The notes: generated from the sequence alone by a model not told the origin. DNA of 64,000 nt from Sycobia sp. Sy_11 (GCA_018907035.1 JACCIC010000216.1:310001-374000), one strand, 5' to 3'. Counted from the first letter of the stretch, positions 44,078 through 56,255 are shown. Made by a program: numbers and translations.

Positions 44078-44660
44078 ATGAAGCAATTACCTCTATCGAT
44101 AAAGAATACTGGAAAAATTACGATGAAAGAGGAAATTGAAAAAAATTTTAATTCTGAAGGTTGTTTACGTTTTAAAGCGCACTCGATTACACAAGGATTT
44201 CATCAAAAGGAGGGAATTGATTATCGAGAAAAATTTAGTCCTGTAATAGGATTTGATTCAATACAATTTATACTAAGTATTGCAGCATAAGACAATTTTT
44301 ATTGAGGCCAGTTCGATTTTAAAACTGAATTTCTGTATGGCAGTCTGAACGAACAAATTTTTATGAAACAACCAGAAGTTTTTGACGATGAGACTATGCA
44401 AGTATGTAATTTATTAAAAAGTTTGTACGGTCTAAAAGAACTACCAAGGTGTAGGACTGAACTTTTTTTCAAGTTTTATTAAAAATTTCGGGTTCAAAGA
44501 AAATTTAGCAGATCCTTGTTTTTATATATTTAAAGAACAAGCACAGACAATGCTCTTAGGCATATATGTTAATGACGGTCTTATCGCAGCTTTGATTGAA
44601 AAGTTCATCGATAATTTATACGACGAATTGAATAAACATGTTAATACTGTAACAAAATAA
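44078..44660 (+). pseudogene. Copia reverse transcriptase remnant
   Basis: Contains GFHQKEGIDYREKFSPVIGFDS (the FSPV block of copia RT), LLKSLYGLKELPRC, DPCFYIFK and GIYVNDGLIA. In the last, the catalytic YVDD reads YVND. Stop at 44288 and later shifts. Confidence 0.85.
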
Positions 44661-45015
44661 ATGTAAACAATTTTCTAGAAGTAGAAATATATAAGTTGAA
44701 AGATAGTTCAATTTTTATAAATCAAGATAATTATATTCGGAAAGTATTACAAAAATTAAATTTAATAGATTCGAATCCAGTTACCACCACTATAATTCTA
44801 GTTGACACTCATATAATTACTTAATTGGTATGTTTATAATTTTGAAGAAACCTGATGAATTTGAAGAAAGATTTTGAAGAAAACCGGTCGAAAATCGTAA
44901 AAAATCATCGCACGAAAATTTTCACGAATTAGTATCATTTTTTCAATTAGATACATCAGATAGCACCTGCAAACACTTGGTACGCCAAGGCTTAAAATAG
45001 CAACTCTCGTATGTA

Positions 45016-46290
45016 CGAGCGTGGATCGATAACTTCCCGGTCTGACCAAGAGATGGCGCCACTAGGCCTACCTTGAGGTGGCGTTCTATAATACCATCCT
45101 TAGATAGCTTGTAGCTATAGTTTCAGTCCGATCGCCATGTTAGTTTAGGTTTGAGAGTATGCTGAACAAGACGCCTCTGTGTTTTTCGTAAAAATGGAAA
45201 AGCTGGAAAATCGTGCTGTCATCGAATACTTTTATTTGAAGGGGTTAACGCCGAAGGAAATTAAAGAAGAGGTGGACTGAACACTGGGGACATCCTCCCC
45301 ATCATATTCAACCGTTAAGCAGTGGGTTTCCGAATTTAAAAAGGGTCGTGTGAGCACCTCTGATGAGCCTCGCTCAGGACGCCCCATTGAGGTCACAACT
45401 CCAGATATGATCGAAAAAATCCATCAAATAGTGCTGAAAGACCGTAGATTAAGTGCGTGAGATAGCTGAGACCTGTAAGATGTTATATGAAGGTGTACAA
45501 AGTATTTTGCATCAACATTTGTATATGGAAAAGCTCTGTGCGAGATGGGTGCCGCGTTTTCTAACAGTCGACCAAAAATTGATTCGAAAGAACATTTGGC
45601 GTTGTATAAGCGTAATCCAAGCGAATTTTTGCGTCGATTCGTGTCCGTTGATGAAACTTGGGTCCACTACTACACTTGCGAAACCAAACAACAGTCTAAA
45701 CAGTGGATTGGACCTAGGGAACCAATTCCAAAGAAGGCAAAAACAATTTTTTCGGCGAACAAAGTTATGGCTACTGTTTTTTGGGATGCAAGAGGTATTA
45801 TATACATTGATTACCTTGAAAAGGGTAAAACTATCACTAGTCAATACTACGCAGACTTATTGCAACCTTTGAGCCACAAAGTGAAAATTAAACGACCTCA
45901 TCTGGCAAAGAAAAAAATCTTGTTTCATCACAATAACGCACCAGCGCACACGTCAATCGTTGCGATGGCTGAAATCAACGATCTGAAGTTTGAATTGATG
46001 CCGTACCCTCCCGAGTCTCCAGACCTAGCGCCGAGTGACTATTATCTGTTTCCTAACCTCAAAAAATGGCTTTGCGGTAAGAGATTTGCGGACAATGAAG
46101 AAGTAATCGAAGCTGTAAATGGGTATTTTGAGGAGCTCGACGAATCAGTCTAGAGAGATGGCATTACTAGACTAGAACACCGCTATGAGAAATGTACTAG
46201 CCTTATAAGAGATTATGTTGAGAAATAAAAAAAAATTCTTCAAAACGTCGATTTTCTTTGTCAGGCCAGAAACTTATCAATCCTCCCTCG
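45016..46290 (+). mobile_element. Mariner element, family 1, near full length
   Basis: TA-flanked, 1275 bp, same family as 10769 and 52181. The transposase starts at 45194 (MEKLENRAVIEYFYLKG). It has a stop after KEEVD (about 45278), a one-base loss near 45451 and a small deletion before LALYKRNPSEF. The long open piece 45545-46153 holds VDETWVHYYT (first Asp) and SPDLAPSDYYLF (third Asp). The second catalytic Asp block reads FHHNNAPAH, with Asn. Inactive. Confidence 0.93.
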
Positions 46291-46616
46291 TATAAGTCCT
46301 CTTAAATGTACAGTTTCAGGGAGAGTATTAAAGGTATAATTAATCTAAAAAAACGCTCCATTCTCCATTACAAATGATGGGAATTTCCAGATTCTTTCCT
46401 TTCATTGCCGCTATCTAATCTAATGAATACTGCGTGGGCATATTGCCTTTTTATACCGTTAGCGCTCTACCTGTAGTGATAGTCCGGGAGCCAGCGACAT
46501 TTTTATGTGATAGATTTATCCTCATCGGAAAATGATTCGTTTGAATATGCTGAAGTATAAAGTGAACGTCCTCTGCGGCACCTAATCTGGATGTGATAAC
46601 GCCAGAGACCCACCAA

Positions 46617-47222
46617 ACATGTAAAAAAACAAATTTTCAGTTATTTATCCTCGGCTCAAATTAGGTCAGAATAAAATTTAGATTATGTAATTGATAAAAA
46701 CAAAACGTCCGCTGCTTCTAACCATCTGGATTATACGTCCGCTGTCATCTGAACATAAAAAATAATTTTAAACTTTCGAAAAAAATTCTGAAAAAAATCA
46801 TACGTATGTACTTTCAGACACTGATTACGAATGTAATTAAGATAATTTACGAAATGAAAAATCTAATAGTTAAAGTATAAAAAAATTATAAATATCAAGT
46901 TTTTTGGAATAATTTTTATATTAGATAAAAATTGTACATTTTATTCAAATAAAATTTTTATATTCTATCCATTTTTTCACTAAAACTAATAACTAACGAG
47001 CAAATGCGATAAATTATTAGCGTTTCGAACTACTAATCAGCCCCAGTACATGCCGATACGTCAGAAATCTACCTCGATGCTCACGTGATAGTGTCCTAAG
47101 CGGCCCAGATAGCAGTGCGTGCTCGTCACGGTTTGGCTCCAGTGCGCTCATGGGCATGGGTGGGTTATTCTGACCTAATTTGAGCCGAGGTTAAATAACT
47201 GAAAAAAAATTTTTTTACATGT
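46617..47222. mobile_element. 606-bp element with inverted repeats of about 55 bp
   Basis: Left repeat 46617-46673 ('acatgtaaaaaaa...ttcagttattt..cctcggctcaaattagg') and right repeat 47166-47222 are reverse complements with few differences, both starting at ACATGT. The interior has no transposase frame and is partly GC-richer (47035-47160). This suits a MITE or other non-autonomous DNA transposon. The target duplication is unclear. Confidence 0.65.
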
Positions 47223-47567
47223 TTATTAAATTAATTCAGTGAATAGTTTATTAAAATATTTTAAAAATACATTTGATAAAAATTAAGCAAATAACTTTGT
47301 TCTGCATTTTGTTTATAAGAAACTTAAATTAAGTCAATATAAACAATAATTATACCATTAAGTCTTTGTCTATAACTACTACCGCCAAAGCAAATAAATA
47401 GCTATCTATAACATAATTGACCGATATATGTTCTCTAGTATTTTTAAAACGAAATACGTTATTGGAACATTTTTAGATATGAATATTGTTTATATTTTAC
47501 CAATAAATAATCGTAAGTTTTTTTATAATTTAAATAAAATACAATAATCAATGTTAATTATTTTCAG
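47223..47567. other. End of the 33.6-kb intron
   Basis: AT-rich, nothing recognised. Ends with the acceptor 'ttattttcag' at 47567. Confidence 0.6.
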
Positions 47568-47762
47568 GGTGCAATAACTCTTCAGCCTTTAAAATATTCT
47601 TCAAAAATACTAGATCAGGCATCACTGGCTGGATTACTTATAGTACTTACATCATTTTTAGATTGTAAAAATCTCATTCTAGGCAAATCTCATTATTTGA
47701 TGTATTGTTTATCTCTTGCTATGGAACCTCGATGGCTTGTAACTCTTGATGCAAATCTTGAA
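47568..47762 (+). CDS. Rpn1/PSMD2-like proteasome subunit, penultimate exon
   Basis: A 195-bp exon, phase 0 on both sides (acceptor 'ttttcag', donor 'gtaatt'). GAITLQPL continues the HLGK end of the exon at 13961 exactly where PSMD2 reads HLGKGTLTL. It then reads ASLAGLLIVLTSFLDCKNLILGKSH (the GKSHY block of Rpn1) and MEPRWLVTLD. The join across a 33.6-kb intron is supported by this residue-level continuity. Replacement of the usual CPYHSDRQL stretch by QPLKYSSKIL is another sign of divergence. Confidence 0.92.
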
Positions 47763-48777
47763 GTAATTATACAAATAAGTAAAAAAACGTTATTTTATTT
47801 GAAACTACTATTTTCTAATTTAAAAAAAATGCTTTTCTAAATCACACTTTCTTGTATTATTTTGAATATTAAACATAGAAAAACAACTTAACAACTAAGT
47901 TTATTGTTACTAATAATAAAGTTAGAATATGCGTTAAAAAATCTAACTACAATTTACATATACACAATCGTTTATACTGTAATTATAATTATGCTTGCTA
48001 GAAAAATAAAACGACTATTTTCTCCTAAATAATCTATATTCAGTGCCCTATTTATGTAGTTTGAGCTTTAGACTAAAAATTACTTTCACAGTTTAGAAAT
48101 TTGAATAATGTTCAAAAAATTAGAAAATGTATAATAAGCTAATGAAAAACAAAATAGATAAAGTAAGGATTTTTTAATCATATTTATAACTTATTGATAT
48201 TTCTTATTTTTATATCTTTAATGTTTTATTGAGTAGGATTAAAAAATGATTAATTTATTATATATGATGAATATATATTTATTTAGAATGTATAGAGTCT
48301 TGTAATTAATACTTGCTTATCAAAAATTAAGATAAGATTATTTAAAAAAATTTTCATAAATCTAAGAATTTCACCAAACTGCATCAAACTTTATTCAATT
48401 AAAATATTTTTCTGAAATGTAGACAACTAGATGTAATCATATATATACATGATTACATATTTAATTTATTTACTTTTTAAAAGTACCGTTTAAAAGTTAC
48501 TAATAAATATATGAATCTTCTTTACTTAATTTAAAACTTCACAATTTTAAAACTTATTAAAATTTTAACCATCAGTTATTGATCAGATTGCGTGGCGCCC
48601 AAATTACTCACAATGCATGGGTCCCTAGGCCTAAGCACTGTTACCCTATGTTAACAATGAAACTATATATTCATTGATACTGAATTTTATGAATTAAATA
48701 AGTAATAATTAATCATTTCAGAAATTAAAAAGTACTGTTCTCTATTTAAATAAAGGAATTATATAATTACAATAGTA

Positions 48778-48835
<58 letters not shown>

Positions 48836-49351
48836 ATCAGTTTATAGATACACATACGATTTTCTTCTATTAAATACTTGAAATAATAATATTTTTTTAG
48901 AAAAGACTCATGTGTTTGATGCTGTAACTAATGCAGAACCTCGTATAATGCCTCATGATGATATATCATTTTTTTACTGAAATTTTTTTGTAAATTGATT
49001 TAAATTAGTCAAGACCTTCCATTTAAAAGTAGTATACACGACGTCATTAATTATTAAATGACGAAAGTATTGCTCCATAAGATCATATACAAAAATAGAT
49101 TTTTTTTAAACATTTATTTCACAATATTTTTGCCGTTTATTTACCATTTATTTATTTCACAAAAGAAAAAAAAATACCATTTCATAGTAGAAATTAATCA
49201 TAATTCAAATAAATTTTATTGTATTAAAGTTTCAAAACGAGCTGCTTATTTATATTCATTTACATGAGATCTGAATTAAATTTAATAATCTATCATCTCA
49301 GTTATATATCCTTAAAATTAAACATTTATACAATTTTAATTACATTTTCAG
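47763..49351. other. Last intron of the Rpn1-like gene
   Basis: AT-rich, with an (AT)n run at 48780-48831 and one small exon-like open segment at 48901-48980 (see findings). Nothing else recognised. Acceptor 'cattttcag' at 49351. Confidence 0.6.
48780..48831. repeat. (AT)n microsatellite
   Basis: Pure AT run. Confidence 0.95.
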
Positions 49352-49558
49352 CTTTTGCCAGTACAAGTAAGAATTGGTCAAGCAGTAGATGTCATAGGAA
49401 AAGCAGGCCATCCAAAATCGATCACTGGTAGTCATGATCACGTGACACCGGTATTGATGTGTCCTGGAGAAAAAGCTGAGCTTGTCAACAATGATGAGTA
49501 CGAACCCCTCGTAGATCCTATGGAAGGTTTTGTTATATTACGACCTAAGCCTGCTTAG
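49352..49558 (+). CDS. Rpn1/PSMD2-like proteasome subunit, last exon
   Basis: Opens [21 protein letters not shown] and continues [24 protein letters not shown] and [11 protein letters not shown], then TAG at 49556. This is the C-terminal beta domain of Rpn1 (human: [20 protein letters not shown], then EGFVILRKNP). The usual last residues (NPDYD-type tail) are replaced by PKPA. Together with the four upstream exons it gives 329 codons of continuous frame in this window. The gene's start lies outside. Confidence 0.94.
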   Translation, partial: LLPVQVRIGQAVDVIGKAGHPKSITGSHDHVTPVLMCPGEKAELVNNDEYEPLVDPMEGFVILRPKPA

Positions 49559-49597
49559 GAATTGTTGTTTTTCTCTTTAAACATATAACAGAAAGAA

Positions 49598-49603
49598 AAT
49601 AAA
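49598..49603 (+). terminator. Polyadenylation signal of the Rpn1-like gene
   Basis: AATAAA 40 bp after the stop codon. Confidence 0.6.
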
Positions 49604-51305
49604 GTAATTTATATATTAAAAACATAAATAAATTCGTGTAATTTAATTGTTTGAATTTATTTATTAAATTAGCATTTATTAATCTTACTATAAAAAAGAA
49701 AATAAAGCCAACTTTAAACAATATTGATGCTGATTAAAGGAAAAAACTTATTAACTGATAATTTAAGGATGCTTTTAACACAATGAATTGCAATCTATAT
49801 CTATATTCGAAATAAAAATTTTATATAAAAAATTTATTTTAAATTTCTATAAAAATAAAAATTATTCATTAAAATACTAAAATTGTAATACTAAGAAATT
49901 AGCTACTATTTAAAATTATTTCTTTTATGTATTTTCTTTTTATTATCATTGGACTAGCGGAAGCAATGTGCTTTATACAACGGAAACCTTGTACGAATAT
50001 TTGTGCAGTTACAAGCTGAAAAAACATAAGTGAACTCAATGTCCGCTGATACAATTGTATAGGCACATAAAATGTTTTGTTCGCATGCCCGTAATTTTCT
50101 GTTTTCTTTTTTTTATTAAACTTATTTTGAAAAAATAATTTAAAAAAAAGAACTGTTTTATTTTTGTCAAGTAATAATACAATTTTAATTTTGTTTCGTA
50201 CTTTGACTACTCACTGTGTACTTCGTATATCGTTTGTAATTGAATATATTAAATATTCGAAGACATTACTGAGTGTTTTGAACATTTTAGACCTTTTTTC
50301 ATAGTTTTGATTTACAATTATTTGATGTAATAAAAATACGAAGTACGAAGCGACAAACTAACACTAGTTATTTCTTTTTTTCATCCATTTATATATTCTT
50401 TTTTTTTGACTCCCTTATAATAAAATTCTAGAATAATAGTAATTCAATATCGTAACTTTTCTCCCTGGACAAAGGCTATCACGTAGGCATACGTGATCTA
50501 TATAATATATTTTATATATTTGAGCACAGCAAAACAGTGCTTATTTCTTTTTATAGAAGACGAGCAAATTTATACCGGAGTAAAACTTGTTTTTTCTTTT
50601 TACAATAAGTTTTGTAATTAATTGGGTTTTTCCTTATACACTGTTCCATAAAGTCTTTGACGCGTTACCTTACGACCACTTGCAAATTTTTAATTGCAAT
50701 AACTGTAATTTAGTTATAATAAGTTCTATTCTTCACTTTTTACCTTTTTTTTTGTTTTTTTTTTCACTTTTCATTAATCACTTACTTTTATTTACAGGTC
50801 ATTATTTCCAAAATAATGCAAGTTTCATAAATTCTTCTTTCATTTACGGATGTTATTCTCTATTCCTCTCTCACACTCTCTCTTTCTCTCTCTCCATTGA
50901 TTTCGAAAAAAAATTAAAAAACAAATTATTAAACCACCTAGTATAAACAGATAAGTCAATTTGCAAAAGTTAAGCATTATAAAATCGCGTTTATAGTATG
51001 CGTGTACACATTTGTACCTCGTGATCAACACTCTTCTGATGTGCAATGACGATATACGATTGCTCAAAGGCACGCGCGCGCGATGTAATTATGAGTGAAT
51101 ATTTTCTATTAATAAAAGCTTGAATGTTGATCGGCTTATTTTTTTGTTGCACAAAACATGTGAAATAAATAAATATTTGCGTGAAACATATAAAAATTCA
51201 AATGAGAACGATAAATAGCAGCATAGCAGTTCCCATATGCAGACGTTTTTCCTTTTCTCTCTATCGAGAAAATTTCGTATGAATCATCCATGTCTTAAAA
51301 ATGAC
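49604..51305. other. Intergenic / 3' UTR sequence between two convergent genes
   Basis: AT-rich. It includes a T-rich and CT-rich stretch (50740-50900). The - strand part next to 51305 is 3' UTR of the ABLIM-like gene. An ORF of 119 codons (50587-50946) is low-complexity and Phe/Leu-rich; not accepted as a gene. Confidence 0.5.
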
Positions 51306-51419
51306 TTAAAACAATCGAGCACGTCTCTTGATGTCATTACGACGCCACTGAGGAAGCCGGTAAAATTCATACCGCGTACAATGTAGAATAGCTTCAAATT
51401 CGGCATCTGACAAGTGGCG
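51306..51419 (-). CDS. ABLIM/Unc-115-like actin-binding protein, last exon (villin headpiece)
   Basis: Minus-strand exon of 114 bp, phase 0, after the acceptor 'ttttttttag'. It encodes RHLSDAEFEAILHCTRYEFY, then RLPQWRRNDIKRRARLF and TAA. This is a villin headpiece: the HLS-x2-EF start, the LPxWRRN core and the basic 'KK/KR..LF' end bind F-actin. ABLIM proteins end in exactly this way (...LPLWKRN.LKKKA.LF). The upstream exon at 62907 joins in frame. The actin-binding LIM proteins link the cytoskeleton to LIM-domain signalling, for example in axon guidance. Confidence 0.85.
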   Translation of the reverse strand, partial: RHLSDAEFEAILHCTRYEFYRLPQWRRNDIKRRARLF

Positions 51420-51599
51420 CTAAAAAAAAAATATTAATTTTTATATTTGAAATTCTATACTTTAATTACAATAGATAATTAATAAAAGAATATTTAACAT
51501 TCATTTTAGTATATGTCAATTAACAATAAATGGAATACTGATCTTGCTTTGATATGAAACATGTACTAATTAGCTTGACTAATATAATAAAACTCTGAT

Positions 51600-52170
51600 A
51601 TATGGTTAACGGATTTGGTCCAAATGAGCCCTAGTAACATTTTAAATGCTACCTCTGTACCATTTGGAAGATATACGGTTTTATTCACTATTAATAATTA
51701 AACTCGATACTTTGTGTGGAATAAAATGAGTTTTTAAACAAAAATCTCTAAATCTGAGGCGCATTTCCAAGAAATAACAATATTTCAAGTAAAAAAGTTA
51801 TAATGAAAATAGCCTCAAAAAATATATACCATGGGTGTAAGTTGAAATTTGATGGTTTTTCGATAAAGAAAACACTTAATTTTCAGAGGAATCTCACAAT
51901 CTTTTTATTCAAAGTATTTCCAATTGGATTCTACCTACATATTTCGCCCATCTTTAAGGCTATGAACATCTTATGAATATCACCCCAAAAAACATTTTCT
52001 CTTTGAGCCAAAACATTCAACGAGCTATTATGAGACGGCCACTAGTCATGATACAAGATCAGTTTTCCATGTATTCAGGCTCATTCCAACCGTTTTTCGA
52101 TCAATGCCTGATTGAAATTCATAAGTTCGTAGCTTCCCTATAAAAAGGTCTATCTCAGCGCTCAGTTCAA
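51600..52170 (-). mobile_element. Degraded Tc1/mariner transposase remnant
   Basis: The minus strand at 52140-51850 shows scattered pieces (a WK-DLVS-like block, then SLKDGRNM and VESNWKYFE) in the style of a mariner C-terminus, with many stops. No inverted repeats seen. Confidence 0.35.
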
Positions 52171-52180
52171 AAAGTTTCTA

Positions 52181-53446
52181 CGAGGGTGCATTGATAAGTT
52201 TCCGGCCTGATCAAGAAAAACAACGTTTTTAAGAATTTTTTTTTATTTCTCAACATAATCTCCTCCAAGGCCGATATATTTCTCATAGCGGTGTTCTAGT
52301 CTAGTAATGCCATCTCTATCGACTGATTCGTCAAGCTCCTCAAAATACCCATTTACAGTTTCGATTACTTCTTCATTATCCGCAAATCTCTTACCGCCAA
52401 GCAATTTTTTGAGGTTACGAAACAGATAATAGTCACTCGGCGCTAGGTCTGGAGAGTAGGGAGGGTTCGGCATCAATTCAAACTTCAAATCGTTGATTTT
52501 AGCCATCGCAACAATTGACGTGTACGCTGGTGCATTATCGTGATTAAACAAGATTTTTTTTCTTCGCCAGATGAGGTCATTTAATTTTCACTTCGTGGCT
52601 CAAACGTTGCAATAAGTCTGCGTACTACTGACCAGTGATATTTTTACCCTTTTCAAGGTAATCAATGTATATAATACCTCTTGCATCCCAAAAAACAGTA
52701 GCCATAACCTTGTTCGCCAAAAAAATTGTTTTTGCCTTCTTTGGAGTTGGTTCCCCTGGTCCAATCCACTGTTTAGACTGTTGTTTGATTTCAGGAGTGT
52801 AGTGGTGGTCCAAGTTTCGTCAACGGTTACGAATCGACGAAAAAATTCGTTTGGATTACGCTTATACAACGCCAAATTGGCGGTAGAAAACGCGGTAGTT
52901 AGCAAACCCGGCACCCATCTTGCACGAGCTTTTCCATATACAAGTGTTGATGCATAATACTTTGTACACGTTCATATAACATCTTACAGATCTCAGCTAT
53001 CTCACGCACTTAATCTACGGTCTTTCAGCACTATTTGATGGATTTTTTCGATCATATCTGGAGTTGTGACCTCAATGGGACGTCCTGAGCGAGGCTCATC
53101 AGAGGTGCTCACACGACCCTTTTTAAACTCGGAAACCCACTGCTTAACGGTTGAATATGATGGGGAGGATGTCCCCAGTGTTCAGTCCATCTCTTCTTTA
53201 ATTTCCTTCGGCGTTAACCCCTTCAAATAAAAGTATTTGATGACAGCATGATTTTCCAGCTTTTCCATTTTTACGAAAAGCACAGAGGCGTTTTGTTCAG
53301 CGTGCTCTCAAACCTAAACTAACATGGCGATCGGACTGAAACTATAGCTACAAGCTATTTAAGGATGGTACTATAGAACGCCACCTCAAGGTAGGCCTAG
53401 TGGCGCCATCTCTTGGTCAAACCGAAAACTTATCGATCCACCCTCG
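52181..53446 (-). mobile_element. Mariner element, family 1, near full length (minus strand)
   Basis: TA-flanked, 1266 bp, inverted repeats as in 10769 and 45016. The minus-strand transposase starts at about 53268 and has a stop at the same place as the 45016 copy (after KEEMD). Frameshifts and a damaged WVPGL region lie near 52900. It retains VDETW near 52820, FNHDNAPAYTS (second Asp present, first His changed to Asn) and YSPDLAPSDYYLF in the open piece 52243-52551. It lies in the ABLIM-like intron in the same orientation as that gene. Confidence 0.93.
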
Positions 53447-53448
53447 TA

Positions 53449-53990
53449 AATAAAATATATCGATTATATTGATAAATTATTAGATTTAAGAGTAAGATAT
53501 GTTTCAAATAATAAGGAATCCGTATACACCATACTTGCCTTATTTGATACTATCGTAGAAAGTAATTTTAAAGAGATTTCACAAATTTTTGAAAGTTATC
53601 TAAAGTACATTTATATTCTGAAATATCATTTGTTTCTGTCGTATATAAGATATTTATCTTATTCGATTAAGGAAAAAATCCTAGATGTGCTATTACTAGA
53701 AGCATATATGTGATTTTTACAAAAGAGCGCATCATCTTAATAAGATTAAAAACATTTTTATATACTCTTGAAGACTATTTTACTATACTATGAACATTTT
53801 CAATATCAAACATTTTGAGACATATAAGATCTGATTTTCAATTAATACACGCAACTCCCCGTTGAAGTCGTAGATAGACATCTGAACATCGTATTCTACA
53901 CCCTCGTATCTATCCGGTTCAAGAAGATGCTATCTCGCAGGCCAATTAATTTTGCTTCAATTTCAATTAACATCATTACCTATATATTCG
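53449..53990. other. Intron of the ABLIM-like gene, nothing recognised
   Basis: AT-rich spacer between the mariner and the repeat-arm element. Confidence 0.45.
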
Positions 53991-54136
53991 TTAATTGAAA
54001 ATAAGAAAATCAATTATATCGTCTCATCTCGTCTCGCCTATGTACTTTTCGCAGACAATTATTTTGTTTTAATTCCAGTTGGCACCTCTAACTAAATGTT
54101 TACGATATTTAATTTAATATATACGAAATATATATA

Positions 54137-54198
<62 letters not shown>

Positions 54199-54587
54199 TA
54201 CGGAGAAATATTGTAATTTCGTGTACGACTGGCAGTTTTATGTTTAGACGGTAGAATACGACGTCTAGGTGCATCGAAAAATTTACTACGAGAAGTTGCG
54301 TGTTCGGACGATAGAAGACGATGTTCAGATATGGCGGGACGACTTCTACGAGGAGTTTCATATCCTATCATGTAAACACAAAACAACTCCACGTAGAAGT
54401 CATTCCGTGATATCCAGACATTGTATTCTACCTTCATAACACACAACTCTCTATAGCAGTCGTGCCGAGACATATTCTACCGTCCAAACATGAAACTATA
54501 TATATATATATCATGTCATATCATATCATAGCATAGCATATCATATCATATTATACCATATCATATCATATCATATCATACTCATAC
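53991..54587. repeat. 60-bp-repeat element with (AT)n and CATAT tracts
   Basis: Contains the module 'ggcacctctaactaaatgtttacgatatttaattt' (about 54081), an (AT)n run (54138-54196), 60-bp repeat units in both orientations (54200-54490), then (CATAT)n (about 54510-54580). The order equals that of 1-337, and in both places a Helitron-like left end follows directly. Confidence 0.65.
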
Positions 54588-55060
54588 TAATTTATGAAGA
54601 CAAAGCGTGTTTTTGTTTGTACACGATAACCAAAAAAACATAGGCTATGTTTTTTATTGAAAATCATTTTAATTTCATCAATAAATTAAGTTAATGGTTT
54701 TAACAATCAGTTTCACCGGCGGCCACTAGGTGGCGTCTTGAATCACGAACGTCAACTCAAAGTAGTCCGTTTAAAGTATTAACACCAGGCCAGTTGGTGT
54801 TTTGATTTGCCAGCTAAATTTGATTTCCTCTTACATGGAAAAATCTCTCTCTCTCTCTCTCTCTCCCCTTCTTTTAAAATGGTTCTGTATGCCAAATCAT
54901 ACTGAATATAGCTGGTGACGACAAATTATATTTTTATTTTTATACATTATATTAAGTTCAGAATTGTGCAAGAGACTATATTTTTTTTAGTTTGAACAAA
55001 AAAATTAATGACCAAATTGGGATCTTTATCAACCATCTCAAAATTATGTGTGTGTGTTTG

Positions 55061-55121
<61 letters not shown>

Positions 55122-55157
55122 TGTATATTATATTGTACAGATTATATATACACATTT

Positions 55158-56040
55158 TAAATACGGTTACTACAGAGCAATATTGTATTGGCGTGTACGG
55201 GCGGTTGATTACGATATCTCGTTGTCTCAAGACGATTTCTATAGGCAGTTGTGTGTTCGGATGATAGAATGCAATGTCCAGGTGTCTCTAGGCGATTTCT
55301 ACGGAGCATATTCTATTTAATTGATAGAAAACGACGTCGAGGTAGGAAAAAATCAACTTCTATGGGAAGATTCGTGTTGGAAAACATCGGTAAAATACGA
55401 TATCTAGGTCTTTCCGAACGACTTCTACGGAGAGTATTGTGTTTAGTCGTTAGGATGCGATGCTAGCTTTCTCGGGGCGACTTCTACTGGGACTATCATG
55501 TTTAGTTGGTAGGAAACGATGTTTAGGTACATCGGTACAACTTCTATGGGGAGTTTCGTGTTCGGATGATAGAATGTGATTTCAAGGTGTTTTGGAACGA
55601 CTTCTACGAGAAATTTCATGTTCGAACGGTAGAAGACGATATCCAGGTATGACGGGACAACTTCTACGGGGAATTTAGTATTCAGACGGTAGAAGACGAT
55701 GTCCAGATATGATGGGACGACTGCTACAGATTTTTCTTTTGGAGAGGTAGAATACGATGTCGGGATGTTTTGGAACGACTTCTATGGGGAATGCTTAAGA
55801 GACTTCTATGAAGAGATTCATATTCTATCATTCGAACATGCACACTCCCAGTAAAAGTCGTTCCGGGATACCTGGACATCGTACTCTACATCCCCAAAAG
55901 AAAATTCTGTAGCAGTCGTCCCGAGACATGTCATATATTCCGAACATGATACTCATCATAAGCGTCGTTTCGAGACACTTGGACATTTTTTTCAACCGCC
56001 CAAAATAAAAAAAAAACAATTTTCCCCATAGAAGCCCTAT
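55158..56040. repeat. Palindromic array of 60-bp repeats
   Basis: About ten forward units to about 55800 and about three reverse units from about 55840 to 56040. Edges mirror each other as in 1349-2078 ('aaatacggttactac' at the left, 'gaagccctatgtaat' at the right). Confidence 0.75.
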
Positions 56041-56249
56041 GTAATATGCATATATGTGTGTATTTAATACGGTTATATAATCTGTATATACATACTGTAT
56101 ATACAGAAGCACCGATGGGTAAATTACAGTTAATTATTTATAGTAATATAGATTTTTATACACAGAGTACTTTTTACTTACATATTATTGAATTATTTAA
56201 GAAATCGGTTAAATTATTATCTCGGGCGAAGCCGAGACGGGGGATGTTA

Positions 56250-56255
<6 letters not shown>

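Larger units (their letters stand above)
42860..46510 (+). mobile_element. Ty1/copia retrotransposon remnant split by a mariner
   Basis: Related terminal segments at about 42870-43040 and 46360-46500 share 'gatggaaatttccag', 'ttagcgctctacctgt' and 'ggcagccgacaac'-like phrases. A gag piece with SASMLLIRILATL (about 43690) and a copia RT piece (44150-44640) follow. The mariner 45016-46290 lies between pol and the 3' terminal segment. The copia order gag-(IN)-RT is kept but most of integrase is missing. 'aggttgtggacccagtg' (about 43166) sits where the primer site is expected. Confidence 0.65.

Noticed and set aside
50587..50946. 119-codon ORF between the two host genes
   Set aside because: Phe/Leu-rich translation of T-rich DNA with a CT microsatellite; no acceptable start context or domain, and it overlaps the 3' flanks of convergent genes.
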